NCBI RefSeq assembly: GCF_026625565.1
Contig: NZ_CP112998.1
Location: forward strand, 2,792,501 to 2,856,500
Direction: 5' to 3'
Source of the DNA: Dyadobacter pollutisoli
GTDB lineage: Bacteria; Bacteroidota; Bacteroidia; Cytophagales; Spirosomataceae
Length of the DNA stretch: 64,000 nt
Part shown: piece by piece, positions 34,861 to 43,317 of the stretch
Layout: every line of letters begins with the position of its first letter
Position numbering within the stretch: the stretch's first letter is position 1
The notes under the pieces: model-generated
What the model was told of the DNA's origin: nothing
Databases searched by the model: none
Seen by the model: only the letters and a program-made list of their open reading frames with translations
Position numbers and translations under genes: made by a program

Positions 34861-35547
34861 ATGAAAACAGTCGAGATCTTTGAAGGGCCGAGAGCCAAAA
34901 CTTATGACGAATCTATCCGGCTTTGGTGTCCTGATTATGATGCGATCCAGGGACTTTTGCCTTCTTTGCTCGGTTACCATCTTGGAATTAATAATGATAA
35001 GAATGTCCTGGTTGTTGGAAGTGGCACAGGTGCCGAAATAGTGAACCTGCTGCAATTTTCAGATACCTGGAAAATAACTGGTGTGGACCCGTCACCTGAA
35101 ATGATTGTTCAGGCTGAAACAAAACTGCGATCTTCTGATAACTACGAACTCGTCACCGGGCTCGTCACCGATTTGCCATTGGAACAAAAATGGGACGCTG
35201 CCCTTTCGATTCTGGTTTTTCATTTCCTTCCGGACGACGGATCAAAATTACATTTGCTCAAAAACATTGCCCAACGGTTGAAAAAAGGTGCTCCTCTCCT
35301 ATTGGTTGATATATTTGGCGAAGGACAGTCTTTTGAATACAACTTGTCGTTGCTTCATGCTTTTCTGTTGAGCAAAAGATTCGAGCCCGAAATGGTGGAA
35401 GGCGGCATTGGTCATATTAGAAAATCACTGTTTCCGATCTCGCAGGAAAGGCTTACGGAGTTGCTTAAAGAAGCTGGCTTTGGAGAACCTCATATGTTTA
35501 CCCAATCACTGATTTTTGGTGGCTGGGTAGCGACTCAACTTAGTTAA
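34861..35547 (+). CDS. Class I SAM-dependent methyltransferase
   Basis: 228 residues from the ATG at 34861; a TTG at 34816 would add 15 residues of doubtful coding character. Motif I is VLVVGSGTGAEIVNLL, followed by the acidic ITGVDPSPEMI and motif IV/post-I DAALSILVFHFLP, then LKKGAPLLLVDIFG. It transfers a methyl group to a small molecule or protein; the acceptor is unknown. Eleven bases separate its stop from the likely ATG of the next gene, so the pair is probably cotranscribed. Confidence 0.9.
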   Translation: MKTVEIFEGPRAKTYDESIRLWCPDYDAIQGLLPSLLGYHLGINNDKNVLVVGSGTGAEIVNLLQFSDTWKITGVDPSPEMIVQAETKLRSSDNYELVTGLVTDLPLEQKWDAALSILVFHFLPDDGSKLHLLKNIAQRLKKGAPLLLVDIFGEGQSFEYNLSLLHAFLLSKRFEPEMVEGGIGHIRKSLFPISQERLTELLKEAGFGEPHMFTQSLIFGGWVATQLS

Positions 35548-35558
35548 ATGTGAATCAG

Positions 35559-36413
35559 ATGAGCGAAACTAAATTCAACATAGCAGTATTGATCGACGGC
35601 GACAATGCGCAGGCGAAGTTCATGAAGGAAATGCTGGAAGAAGTTTCCAAATACGGAAAAGCTACCATCAGAAGGATTTACGGCGACTGGACAAGTTCTG
35701 GCATGAACAGCTGGAAGGAAACCGTCAACAATCACTCAATCAGTCCGATACAGAAATTTTCCTACACAACCGGGAAAAATTCCACTGACAGCTCGCTCAT
35801 TATTGACGCAATGGATATTCTGCATAGCAAAAGCGTCGACGGATTTTGCATTGTTTCAAGTGATAGCGACTACACGGGACTTGCTAAACGGATCCGGGAA
35901 GAAGGGCTTTTTGTGATGGGTATCGGTAGGAAAACAACACCCATTGCGTTTGTCAACTCGTGCGAGATTTTCACATTTAGCGAGAACCTCGTGGCGGAAC
36001 TGGACGTAATCGTAGAAGAACCTGAGGTTAAAAAGATTGACACCGCACCGCAGGAGAAAATTCATAAAGAGGCCAAAAACGCAGATACGCGCCGAAAGTT
36101 TCCAAAAATTGACATGACTATCATTGATAAGGCCTTTGAAATATCGACCAATGAAGAGGAGGAAGCATTGATTTCAAAAGTAGGTTCTTCACTCCGGAAA
36201 ATCGACCCAAGTTTCGACTCACGTACCTATGGATTCAAGACTTTGACACAGCTTCTGAAAAGCCTGGCAAAATATATCATCGTCAAAAATGAGGTCAATG
36301 GCCTAAACCATCCCCTGATCAAACTCAAACCCGACCGCGTCCCAGGGCGTGGTCCCGGACGCAATCGCGAACCCAAACCCGTACCCAAACCCGTACCCAA
36401 ACCCAAGGCTTAA
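35559..36413 (+). CDS. NYN-domain ribonuclease with OST-HTH/LOTUS domain
   Basis: 284 residues from the ATG at 35559 (a GTG at 35550 is alternative). The NYN/PIN-like domain (1-145) carries the acidic catalytic set: AVLIDGDNAQ, DSSLIIDAMD and GFCIVSSDSDYTGLAKRIRE. A LOTUS/OST-HTH domain follows (about 190-255; IDKAFEISTNEEEEALISKV, FDSRTYGFKTLTQLL). Such proteins cleave or bind RNA. The C-terminal PKPVPKPVPKP tail is coded by a short tandem repeat and the stop codon lies inside a 20-bp palindrome, so the gene end was shaped by repeat insertion. Confidence 0.92.
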   Translation: MSETKFNIAVLIDGDNAQAKFMKEMLEEVSKYGKATIRRIYGDWTSSGMNSWKETVNNHSISPIQKFSYTTGKNSTDSSLIIDAMDILHSKSVDGFCIVSSDSDYTGLAKRIREEGLFVMGIGRKTTPIAFVNSCEIFTFSENLVAELDVIVEEPEVKKIDTAPQEKIHKEAKNADTRRKFPKIDMTIIDKAFEISTNEEEEALISKVGSSLRKIDPSFDSRTYGFKTLTQLLKSLAKYIIVKNEVNGLNHPLIKLKPDRVPGRGPGRNREPKPVPKPVPKPKA

Positions 36414-36421
36414 GCCTTGGG
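36402..36421. repeat. Perfect 20-bp palindrome at the NYN gene end
   Basis: CCCAAGGCTTAAGCCTTGGG is its own reverse complement and overlaps the NYN stop codon. It shares its core with the palindrome at 29828-29847. Tandem CCCAAACCCGTA units lie just before it. Confidence 0.8.
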
Positions 36422-36506
36422 CTAGCGGTCTTGGGCTAGGCACGACGGTGGGGCATGGAGGCGACCTTGGGTAGCCCATCAAAAAAAATTTGTCCGAAAA
36501 ATTTGC

Positions 36507-36550
36507 GTAAGTAAATACTTACATATAATATTGCGTAAGCAAATACTTAC
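36507..36550. promoter_or_regulatory. Tandem ArsR-type operators
   Basis: GTAAGTAAATACTTAC (36507-36522) is a perfect inverted repeat with 7-bp arms, and GTAAGCAAATACTTAC (36535-36550) repeats it with one change, 28 bp downstream. Both lie just before the ArsR start codon, so autoregulation is expected. Confidence 0.75.
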
Positions 36551-36555
36551 ACATC

Positions 36556-36915
36556 ATGTCAATCGAAGCAAGAAGAGACGTTTTCCAGGCAATCGCAGAT
36601 CCTACCAGACGGCAGATCATCAACTTGATTGCGCATAAGGCTATGAATCTCAATGCCATTGCGGACAATTTCGATATCAGCAGGCCAGCGATTTCGCAGC
36701 ACATTAAAATTCTTACTGAATGCGGAATGGTGGTGGTGAGGCAGGAAGGTCGCGAGAGGTTTTGTGAAGCAAAATTGGATGGGCTTAGCGAAGTATCTAA
36801 TTGGGTGGATCAATACCGCCAGTTCTGGAACGAGAAATTCGATACCCTGGGAAGTTATTTAAGTAGAATTCAGGCAAATAATCTATCAAATGAGGAGTTA
36901 AACACAAATCAGTAA
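36556..36915 (+). CDS. ArsR-family transcriptional regulator
   Basis: 119 residues with a winged helix: ARRDVFQAIADPTRRQIINL, LNAIADNFDISRPAISQHIK and MVVVRQEGRERFCEAKLDGL. There is no metal-binding Cys motif, so it belongs to the ArsR group that pairs with SRPBCC (AHSA1) proteins. The SRPBCC gene starts 12 bp downstream. Twin operators overlap its upstream region. It is paralogous to the regulator at 40013. Confidence 0.95.
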   Translation: MSIEARRDVFQAIADPTRRQIINLIAHKAMNLNAIADNFDISRPAISQHIKILTECGMVVVRQEGRERFCEAKLDGLSEVSNWVDQYRQFWNEKFDTLGSYLSRIQANNLSNEELNTNQ

Positions 36916-36927
36916 AATAACACTCAC

Positions 36928-37437
36928 ATGGACCAACAAACAGAAAAAAGAGAAGGATTGAAAATCGTAAGGGAGTTCAAAGCACCCAAAACGCTGGTAT
37001 TCGACGCTTTTGCATCGCCGGAAGCATTTGCCGAATGGTGGGGACCATCAGGGAGCAAGCTTTCCGTTGAAAGTTTCGACTTTCGGCCTGGCGGCAAAAC
37101 GCATTACAAAATGGAAGGTAACGGCCACGTAATGTGGGGACTGTTTCAATACCAAAACATCCAGCGCGCTGACCTGCTTGAATTCATCAACTCCTTTGCG
37201 GACGCAGAAGGAAATATCATCACGTCGCCCTTTCCAATGGATTTCCCCTTGGAGATTTTCAATCGGATCACATTGGAAGAAAATAATGGGATTACTACAT
37301 TAACTATTCAGGGGCATCCGATTAACGCTACTCAGGCTCAAATTGAAATTTACCATTCGATTATGGATAGTATGCACCAAGGGTTTGGCGGGACATTTGA
37401 TCAGTTGGAGGCTTATCTTGGGAAGGTTCAGGGATAG
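36928..37437 (+). CDS. SRPBCC/AHSA1 domain protein
   Basis: 169 residues. The AHSA1 pattern is present: REFKAPKTLVFDAFASPEAF, EWWGPSGSKLSVESFDFRPG and GFGGTFDQLEAYL. The fold binds hydrophobic ligands, and family members paired with ArsR regulators often respond to small organic molecules. It forms an operon with the preceding regulator. A 10-nt-period TGACA array begins 8 bp after its stop. Confidence 0.92.
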   Translation: MDQQTEKREGLKIVREFKAPKTLVFDAFASPEAFAEWWGPSGSKLSVESFDFRPGGKTHYKMEGNGHVMWGLFQYQNIQRADLLEFINSFADAEGNIITSPFPMDFPLEIFNRITLEENNGITTLTIQGHPINATQAQIEIYHSIMDSMHQGFGGTFDQLEAYLGKVQG

Positions 37438-37444
37438 GGATTTT

Positions 37445-37560
37445 TGTCAGGAATGGTCATTTGTTGTCATGGGTTGTCGGGTGTTGTGATTTTTGGAGTT
37501 GGCTGAAACGGCGAACTGGAAAAATATCTTAATACCTGACAACAAATGGCCATTTTTGAC
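37445..37560. repeat. TGACA 10-nt array A (inverted pair)
   Basis: GTCA-type units start at 37446, 37456, 37466, 37476 and 37486 and TGAC-type units at 37537, 37547 and 37557, all with exact 10-nt phase. The arms near 37446-37472 and 37534-37560 are about 27-bp imperfect inverted repeats, so the transcript could form a long hairpin. It lies directly after the SRPBCC gene. Confidence 0.75.
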
Positions 37561-37603
37561 AATTAACGTCTTCACTATAAGATCTTTAATATCAGCTATT
37601 TCC

Positions 37604-38092
37604 TCAAAACCATTTTACATCCGCTTCTTTAAATTCCGTCTTAGACACTTCCCAGAAACCGGTTTCTTTGTTGACGTAGCAATACTCGCGATAGCTCTCA
37701 TTGGAAGCGATGTAATGGAGAAATCCTGACTGTGATTCACTGATTTTATTGAAGTTTAGAATTCTGTGAGGGCCTACCAGCAGAAAAAACGCCAGCGCAT
37801 CCGCCACAGTTTCGCTGACAGGCATGGGATGCGTTGCCAGCGCACTAAATGTCAGAAAATCAGCCCTCCATTTATCCAATGCAGCTGTGGTATCTCCCTC
37901 GAATCCAATGATTTGTTTTTCAATTTCTTCGATGGCTTTTAGTTGCCGCCGGGCCAGTTTGCCCTGGCAGTATGAAGTCAAAATCGTAAGGCAATAATAA
38001 TCTTTCGGACATTCAGGATCAGACGCAAGCCTCATCAGAATCTGCACATATTGTGTCCCATATAATATCAAATCTTCATCTTGCTCGGTCAA
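37604..38092 (-). CDS. Conserved hypothetical protein
   Basis: 162 residues, soluble and mostly helical (YVQILMRLASDPECPKDYYC, RRQLKAIEEIEKQIIGFEGD, VSETVADALAFFLLVG). No signal peptide, membrane segment or catalytic motif is visible and I do not recognise the family. It stands alone between array A and the WG-repeat gene. Confidence 0.7.
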   Translation of the reverse strand: MTEQDEDLILYGTQYVQILMRLASDPECPKDYYCLTILTSYCQGKLARRQLKAIEEIEKQIIGFEGDTTAALDKWRADFLTFSALATHPMPVSETVADALAFFLLVGPHRILNFNKISESQSGFLHYIASNESYREYCYVNKETGFWEVSKTEFKEADVKWF

Positions 38093-38209
38093 TAATAAAT
38101 CATCATCATAACCCCAAAAGACGCACCTCTTCGATAGTCGGGTTTATATTATTTAAACATTTATACATATCGAGTTTTTAAGTGTGTGGCGGCTCACGTG
38201 GAAAGTAAG

Positions 38210-38839
38210 CTAGTCAGTAAAGGTTTTGCGAATTTTGCCTTTTTTATCAATTAAGCAATGTTTTTTGTCTCCTGTCCACACTTCAGCAAACCTCTTTCTA
38301 AAAGAATAGGCACTAATGAATTGAGGTCGAATAACCTCAATTCCCTTTTTATCAACGAACCCCCACAAACCTCCATCCCAGGTCGCGTGCTCGGGATCTG
38401 TATAATCTGCGTGTCCACCAACATTAAATAACGCTAATCCATTTATAAAATAGGAAACGTAGTCGAACCTGGCCTTAATGATTTTCTCTCCCTTTTCATT
38501 GGCAAAACCAATCTTACCGTTTTCCTCAAATCGAAAAAGCCCTTCACGAAGTTCATCAGGGCCGTTATCGTAAATATATGGCGACAAAAGAATGCTGTCC
38601 TTCCTGTTAATCGCAACCCACCTGAATTTTTTTGTAACAAAAGCAATTGCATGCATTCTCGCAGTGCCAGTGATTTCATATTTTGGTTCGATGATAATAT
38701 TGCCATTTTTGGCCTTAAAACCGAATAGCTCCTCACCGGATGTTGTGTCGGAAAACGATATGAGATAATCTCTTCTGCCTTGGCCAAAAACAAAAACATG
38801 AGTTAACATTAAAGTGAAAATCAAATACGTTTTTATCAT
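38210..38839 (-). CDS. Secreted WG-repeat protein
   Basis: 209 residues from the ATG at 38839, giving a signal peptide (MIKTYLIFTLMLTHVFVFGQ); the longer frame adds 11 residues. WG-type repeats are ELFGFKAKNGNIIIEPKYEI, GKIGFANEKGEKIIKARFDY and GLWGFVDKKGIEVIRPQFIS, each ending in an acidic/aromatic PQF/PKY-like turn. Such repeats form beta structures of unknown function in the periplasm. Confidence 0.87.
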   Translation of the reverse strand: MIKTYLIFTLMLTHVFVFGQGRRDYLISFSDTTSGEELFGFKAKNGNIIIEPKYEITGTARMHAIAFVTKKFRWVAINRKDSILLSPYIYDNGPDELREGLFRFEENGKIGFANEKGEKIIKARFDYVSYFINGLALFNVGGHADYTDPEHATWDGGLWGFVDKKGIEVIRPQFISAYSFRKRFAEVWTGDKKHCLIDKKGKIRKTFTD

Positions 38840-38937
38840 GGCTGGGGAATAGTAATTGAAAACATTAAACACAACATATCACAAATGGGATAACTATTTC
38901 CGCTCAGCCGGATAATTTAGTGCGGCGGTTCAAATCT

Positions 38938-39711
38938 TCAAAAATCATATCGTACATCATCCGGCAGCGCCTCCACCGCTACTTTCATCCATTTACCCTT
39001 AATCTTGATAACTACAATGTCCCGGTCTTTGTCATAGAAAATAGTACCATCACCACCGTTTTTCAACTCCTTGTAATTTACATATTTAGCATCTTTTTCG
39101 GCATTCTGCTCGTCGTCGCCTTCGGGCTTTGCAGTTGAAATGTCTTCCTTTCCAATGGCGCCTAATGTTAATGCATTCGTTAATTTCAATGATCCGTAGA
39201 ATAACGCTTTATCCCGACCGAACATAAATGAATGCTGTTTCACATCGGAACCGATCTTGAACCAGTTGTAGGCAGTTTCGTCGTGATTGTAAACCGTTGA
39301 ATAATAGTACAGCTCTGCAACCGGCCTCTCCTTTTCAATGTGCTTGTTGACCAACATCGTTATCCGCGACTTATCGTCTTTCGCATAACCCTCAAAAACA
39401 TGGTACCCCCAGCGTTTTTTGTTCCGTTCTTCGGCATTGCCGCGTACCTGGATCATGTAGGGCGTACTCAGAATGCCATTGACAGTCGTGTACATCGGTG
39501 TTTTGGAAGGAATAAATCCGAAACTATATCCCCGCTCCTTCCAGCGATTCCAGGTAGTATCAATGTCCGATTGCAGCTCGATCCGTTTCCGAGCAGACGT
39601 TTCGCTCCCATTAACCAGGTTGTAATATTTACCAGAGAATGAATCGGTATGCTGGGCGAACGCGGTATTTGCGATCAGGAGCAAAAGAAATATGACGTTG
39701 TTTTGTTTCAT
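38938..39711 (-). CDS. Secreted hypothetical protein
   Basis: 257 residues from the ATG at 39711, which opens a signal peptide (MKQNNVIFLLLLIANTAFAQ); the longer frame adds 32 residues of unlikely sequence. The mature part is strand-rich (SFGFIPSKTPMYTTVNG, KRWGYHVFEGYAKDDKSRIT, RDIVVIKIKGKWMKVAVE). No family is recognised. Confidence 0.75.
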   Translation of the reverse strand: MKQNNVIFLLLLIANTAFAQHTDSFSGKYYNLVNGSETSARKRIELQSDIDTTWNRWKERGYSFGFIPSKTPMYTTVNGILSTPYMIQVRGNAEERNKKRWGYHVFEGYAKDDKSRITMLVNKHIEKERPVAELYYYSTVYNHDETAYNWFKIGSDVKQHSFMFGRDKALFYGSLKLTNALTLGAIGKEDISTAKPEGDDEQNAEKDAKYVNYKELKNGGDGTIFYDKDRDIVVIKIKGKWMKVAVEALPDDVRYDF

Positions 39712-39951
39712 GGGCGGAGGCTGAGGTTCAGGTGTTTCTGTATAGTTTAAGGTTTTTTTGCTAATAGTAAAGAAAAAACCGCAAACGAAACTAGGCCGGG
39801 CGATCATTCTTGTAAACGACTATGATGAAGCCCATGAGTTTTGAGAACTAACAGATCAAGACCCACCATTGAAGTACTTCCGGCTGCTTTTATAGTTCCG
39901 CATAACATTGTGAGAAATCATTTCTAAAAATATTTTTTACAAAAAACTTGC

Positions 39952-39995
39952 GCAACCGATCAATTGCACTTATACTTGCAACCGATTGGTAGCAA
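39952..39995. promoter_or_regulatory. Tandem operators of the second ArsR cassette
   Basis: GCAACCGAT occurs at 39952-39960 and 39978-39986, 26 bp apart, and TTGCAACCGATTGGTAGCAA (39976-39995) is an inverted repeat with one mismatch. The arrangement mirrors the operators at 36507-36550 but with a different sequence. It lies just before the ArsR gene. Confidence 0.6.
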
Positions 39996-40012
39996 GTAGA
40001 CAAATTTGAGAA

Positions 40013-40339
40013 ATGAGAAGAGACGTATTTCAGGCCATAGCCGACCCCACGCGCAGGGCCATCTTGACATTAATTGCATTGCAGGCCATGACGCCCAATG
40101 CATTGGCTGAGCATTTTGACACGAGCAGACAAGCGGTTTCAAAACACATTAAGATTTTGACCGAGTGCCAGCTCGTGAACCAGGAGCAGAATGGACGGGA
40201 AATTTATTATCACTTTAATCCCCAGAAAATGAAAGAAGTAGCCGACTGGTTAGCGCCATTCCAGAAAATGTGGGAAGAGCGTTTCGACCGTTTAGATAAT
40301 ATATTGGAAAACTTAAAAGCAAAAGAAAATGCTAAATAA
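40013..40339 (+). CDS. ArsR-family transcriptional regulator
   Basis: 108 residues starting MRRDVFQAIADPTRRAILTL, with HTH PNALAEHFDTSRQAVSKHIK and wing VNQEQNGREIYYHFNPQKMK. It lacks metal-binding Cys residues and belongs to the SRPBCC-linked group. It overlaps the next gene by 11 bp. It is a paralogue of the regulator at 36556 with its own distinct operator sequence. Confidence 0.95.
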   Translation: MRRDVFQAIADPTRRAILTLIALQAMTPNALAEHFDTSRQAVSKHIKILTECQLVNQEQNGREIYYHFNPQKMKEVADWLAPFQKMWEERFDRLDNILENLKAKENAK

Positions 40340-40832
40340 AAACGCAACAAAAATCACTGCCGAAGAAGGCAAACAGGAGTTTTTTATCGAGCGCGAATTT
40401 GAAGCGCCACGCGAACTTGTATTTCGCGCGTTCAATGAGCCGGAATTTCTGCTCCAATGGCTGGGGCCAAAGGATATGGAGATGAAAATTGACAAATACG
40501 ACAACCAGTCGGGCGGTTCTTATCGCTTTGTTCACTCGCTCTGCAATGGTGGTGGCGAATTCGGATTCAATGGCGTGATCCATGAGGTAGCCTCACCGGA
40601 GAGGATTATCAGGACTTTCGAGTTTGAAGGACTTCCCGAACGCGGCCATGTTTCGCTGGAATTTCTGACACTCATTGAGCTGCCTGACAACAGGACCCGG
40701 TTACACATTCAGTCTGTCTTCAAATCGGTGGAAGACCGTGATGGTTTACTGCAATCGGGCATGGAAGGCGGCATGAATGAAGGATTCAGAAAACTGGACG
40801 AAATATTCGCTAATAGTATTGTAAACAACTAA
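40329..40832 (+). CDS. SRPBCC/AHSA1 domain protein
   Basis: 167 residues with the AHSA1 pattern EREFEAPRELVFRAFNEPEF, LLQWLGPKDMEMKIDKYDNQ, GGSYRFVH and GMEGGMNEGFRKLDEIFA. The start overlaps the end of the ArsR gene by 11 bp, so translation is coupled. Together with the VOC gene 12 bp downstream it forms a three-gene operon. Ligand unknown. Confidence 0.93.
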   Translation: MLNKNATKITAEEGKQEFFIEREFEAPRELVFRAFNEPEFLLQWLGPKDMEMKIDKYDNQSGGSYRFVHSLCNGGGEFGFNGVIHEVASPERIIRTFEFEGLPERGHVSLEFLTLIELPDNRTRLHIQSVFKSVEDRDGLLQSGMEGGMNEGFRKLDEIFANSIVNN

Positions 40833-40844
40833 ACTTCAAATAAA

Positions 40845-41267
40845 ATGATCAAATCACTTTACCCTTGCCTTTGGTACGACGGAAACGCCAAAGCCGCAGC
40901 CGATCACTATTGCTCCATTTTCAAAAATTCCAGGATCACAGCCGAAAATCCGATGGTGGTAACGTTCGAGATCAATGGTTTCAAATTCATGGGCCTCAAT
41001 GGTGGGCCGCATTATAAATTCTCCCCTGCTACATCGTTCGTAGTTGAATGCGAAACCCAGGAAGAAATTGATTACTACTGGGAAAAGCTGGGCGAAGGTG
41101 GCTCGTACAATCAATGCGGCTGGCTGGACGACAAATTCGGTATGTCCTGGCAAATTATACCGGCGGTTTTGCAAAAACTAATGTCCGATCCGGAAAAAGC
41201 CCCGAGAGTTATTGAGGCTTTTATGCAAATGTCGAAGTTTGATATTGCTGCACTGGAGAATGCTTGA
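40845..41267 (+). CDS. VOC/PhnB-like family protein
   Basis: 140 residues with the 3-dmu-9_3-mt (PhnB-like) pattern: SLYPCLWYDGNAKAAADHYC, VVTFEINGFKFMGLNGGP, FVVECETQEEIDYYWEKLGE and DDKFGMSWQIIPAVLQKLM. It is a metal-dependent or ligand-binding VOC fold. It is the third gene of the ArsR-SRPBCC operon. Array B begins 31 bp after its stop. Confidence 0.93.
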   Translation: MIKSLYPCLWYDGNAKAAADHYCSIFKNSRITAENPMVVTFEINGFKFMGLNGGPHYKFSPATSFVVECETQEEIDYYWEKLGEGGSYNQCGWLDDKFGMSWQIIPAVLQKLMSDPEKAPRVIEAFMQMSKFDIAALENA

Positions 41268-41298
41268 AACGGCTTTGCGTTGAGTTTAGCCATTTATA

Positions 41299-41499
41299 GT
41301 CAGGAGTTGTCATTTATTGTCATGTAATGTTAAGCGGTTGCCATGCTGGGTGGAATGTCGTCATTGATCGTCAGGGTTTGTCATTTGTTGTTGTGTGCTG
41401 CCAGAACTTGCGTGTTCTCAGTAAACAGCAACAAGTGACTATATCTGACAACGAATGACAATTTCTGACCATACCTGACCACAAATGACAATAAGTGAC
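41299..41499. repeat. TGACA 10-nt array B (largest inverted pair)
   Basis: GTCA-type units start at 41299, 41309, 41319, 41329 and, after a phase change, at 41360, 41370 and 41380. TGAC units start at 41436, 41446, 41456, 41466, 41476, 41486 and 41496, seven in exact 10-nt phase. The two sets are in opposite orientation around a 40-50 nt spacer. This fills the gap between the VOC gene and the GNAT-like gene; no gene is seen within it. Confidence 0.78.
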
Positions 41500-41569
41500 A
41501 AAAGAACAAATTCAAAAGTTTTAGAAGTTGGGTCGCAAGTCAGAACTGCTTTTTTTGTATATTTACCTT

Positions 41570-42094
41570 ATGCAACCACACACTTTTGAGCTTGACTTTT
41601 TAGTCGACAAGCTTACAAATTCTATTCAGAACACGATTTCCGGTGACAGTTTCAACACCGAAGTTTTGCGCCTTACCAAGGCTGATTTGACATTGGTGAC
41701 AAAGAAAATTGGGTGGAATTTTGATTGGAGGTCTGAACTATCGAACAATGTAAAGGAGGTTTTCAAGCTGACAATAACGAACAACCCCAAAATCATTCAA
41801 GGCTTGCTTAGTTTGTCTTTAGAGCGCGATCACGTCTACATGCATTTATTGGAAAACGCACCGTTTAACATTGGTCAAAACAAACTTTATGAAGGCGTAC
41901 CGGGAAATCTTGTGGCGCACGCCTGCAAAGTATCGTTTCAACAGGGATTTGAAGGTTTTGTAGCATTTACGGCAAAAACGAAATTGATTGCTCATTACCA
42001 AAAAACACTGGGTGCGTTTAATCTGGGCGGACAGAAAATGATCATTCCCACGGAATCGGCACAATTTTTGATCGACAAATACTTTAAATCGTAA
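41570..42094 (+). CDS. GNAT-like acyltransferase-fold protein, possible toxin
   Basis: 174 residues from the ATG at 41570; a TTG-initiated longer form would add 14. The C-terminal half resembles the acetyl-CoA-binding and closing part of a GNAT fold: EGVPGNLVAHACKVSFQQGF, EGFVAFTAKTKLIAHYQKTL, GAFNLGGQKMIIPTESAQFL. A small acidic/basic protein gene follows by 5 bp. Such two-gene sets often act as toxin-antitoxin pairs, but here the small partner is downstream and no RHH is visible, so this is inference. Confidence 0.65.
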   Translation: MQPHTFELDFLVDKLTNSIQNTISGDSFNTEVLRLTKADLTLVTKKIGWNFDWRSELSNNVKEVFKLTITNNPKIIQGLLSLSLERDHVYMHLLENAPFNIGQNKLYEGVPGNLVAHACKVSFQQGFEGFVAFTAKTKLIAHYQKTLGAFNLGGQKMIIPTESAQFLIDKYFKS

Positions 42095-42099
42095 TCATT

Positions 42100-42282
42100 A
42101 TGAGACACATAAAAGAAACCAACGACACCGAGTACAACATCGAGAGTGAACCGTTGACAGACAAGGCAAAAGAAGAAATCAGTGCTTTTATTAAAAACTA
42201 TAGAAGTAAAGACGCTCCTGATAAACCAGCGTTGTCAATCCAAAAGAACCCGAAAATCGATTCGCGCAAAGCTGCCGTTTAA
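42100..42282 (+). CDS. Small partner protein of the GNAT-like gene
   Basis: 60 residues, hydrophilic and likely partly disordered: NDTEYNIESEPLTDKAKEEI, SAFIKNYRSKDAPDKPALSI, KNPKIDSRKAAV. It starts 5 bp after the GNAT-like stop, so coupling is expected. Its size and charge fit an antitoxin or partner, but no known family is recognised. Confidence 0.65.
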   Translation: MRHIKETNDTEYNIESEPLTDKAKEEISAFIKNYRSKDAPDKPALSIQKNPKIDSRKAAV

Positions 42283-42392
42283 CTTGAAAAAGTTTTCACA
42301 GCGCACAAATCGCAATCCCGACTCATCCCGGCACTTGGAATAATATTGACTTAATGTAACTTGCGAAATACATTTAGCCACCTATTCCCAAC

Positions 42393-43265
42393 ATGTTCAA
42401 ATACGTTCTCCCCGCGCTACTTCTCTCGTCCATTGTTACCGCCAAAGCGCAACTAGTCTCCGATTCCTTGCTGATTGAAGGACATCAGCGTGTGTTCGTT
42501 TATGACAAATCTGTGAAGGTTAAGCCTGGCGCGAGCCTTGTTTTTGTGATGCATGGCTCGGGTGGTGAGCCCATGGGATTTGCGCCGCGGGCTGCTAAGT
42601 TACAAGCCAGAGCTGAGGCTGAAAACCTGGTACTGGTGTATCCCGCTGGGTATAAGAGATATTGGAATGAATGCCGCAAGGCTTCCACGGCGGTAGCAAA
42701 TACCGAAAATTTGAATGAAGAGGCCTTTTTCTCTGCTATGATTGACCTCTTTTTCAAGAAATATAAGATCAATAAAGCGCACGTTTTCGCTACCGGTTTT
42801 TCGGGCGGCGGACACATGTCCTATAAACTGGCATTGACGATGCCGGGGAAAATCAAGGCAATTTCAGCGATTGTGGCCAATTTGCCTACTGACGAAAATA
42901 TGGATTGTACGCCTGTGAATGTTCCGCTCCCGGTCATGATCACCAATGGTACGGCCGACGCCACAAACCCTTACAATGGTGGCGAAGTGAAAACCGTCGG
43001 AGTAACGCTTGGCCATGTCCGCGCAACCGACCAGTCATTTCAATACTGGGCCAAACTGGACGGCCATACCGGCGAACCAACCAAGTCAATGGTTCCTGAT
43101 GCCAATCCGAACAACGATATCGCCATCGAAAAATACACTTATCAGAAAAAAGGAAAACCCGAAGTGACGCTATTAAAAGTAATCAATGGCAAGCACGAGT
43201 TTTTGACGGACATCGATGTGTTTGAAGAGACGTGGGCGTTTTTTAAACGGCAGATGGGGAAGTAA
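42393..43265 (+). CDS. Secreted polyhydroxybutyrate-depolymerase/feruloyl-esterase-like hydrolase
   Basis: 290 residues with a signal peptide (MFKYVLPALLLSSIVTAKA). Esterase (LpqC-like) features are LVFVMHGSGGEPMGFAPRAA, VYPAGYKRYWNECRKAS, nucleophile HVFATGFSGGGHMSYKLA, acid in MITNGTADATNPYNGGEV and His in VINGKHEFLTD. It should hydrolyse an ester in the periplasm. Array C begins about 17 bp after the stop. Confidence 0.9.
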   Translation: MFKYVLPALLLSSIVTAKAQLVSDSLLIEGHQRVFVYDKSVKVKPGASLVFVMHGSGGEPMGFAPRAAKLQARAEAENLVLVYPAGYKRYWNECRKASTAVANTENLNEEAFFSAMIDLFFKKYKINKAHVFATGFSGGGHMSYKLALTMPGKIKAISAIVANLPTDENMDCTPVNVPLPVMITNGTADATNPYNGGEVKTVGVTLGHVRATDQSFQYWAKLDGHTGEPTKSMVPDANPNNDIAIEKYTYQKKGKPEVTLLKVINGKHEFLTDIDVFEETWAFFKRQMGK

Positions 43266-43281
43266 GGGTTTGTTGGGTGTG

Positions 43282-43317
43282 GTCATTTTTTGTCACTTAT
43301 TGTCATTTGTGGTCATT
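43282..43317. repeat. TGACA 10-nt array C (single arm, reaches a start codon)
   Basis: GTCA units start at 43282, 43292, 43302 and 43312 in exact 10-nt phase; the last one leads straight into the ATG of the following lipoprotein gene (43318). No opposite arm is present before the gene. Array D lies beyond the far end of that gene. Confidence 0.7.
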
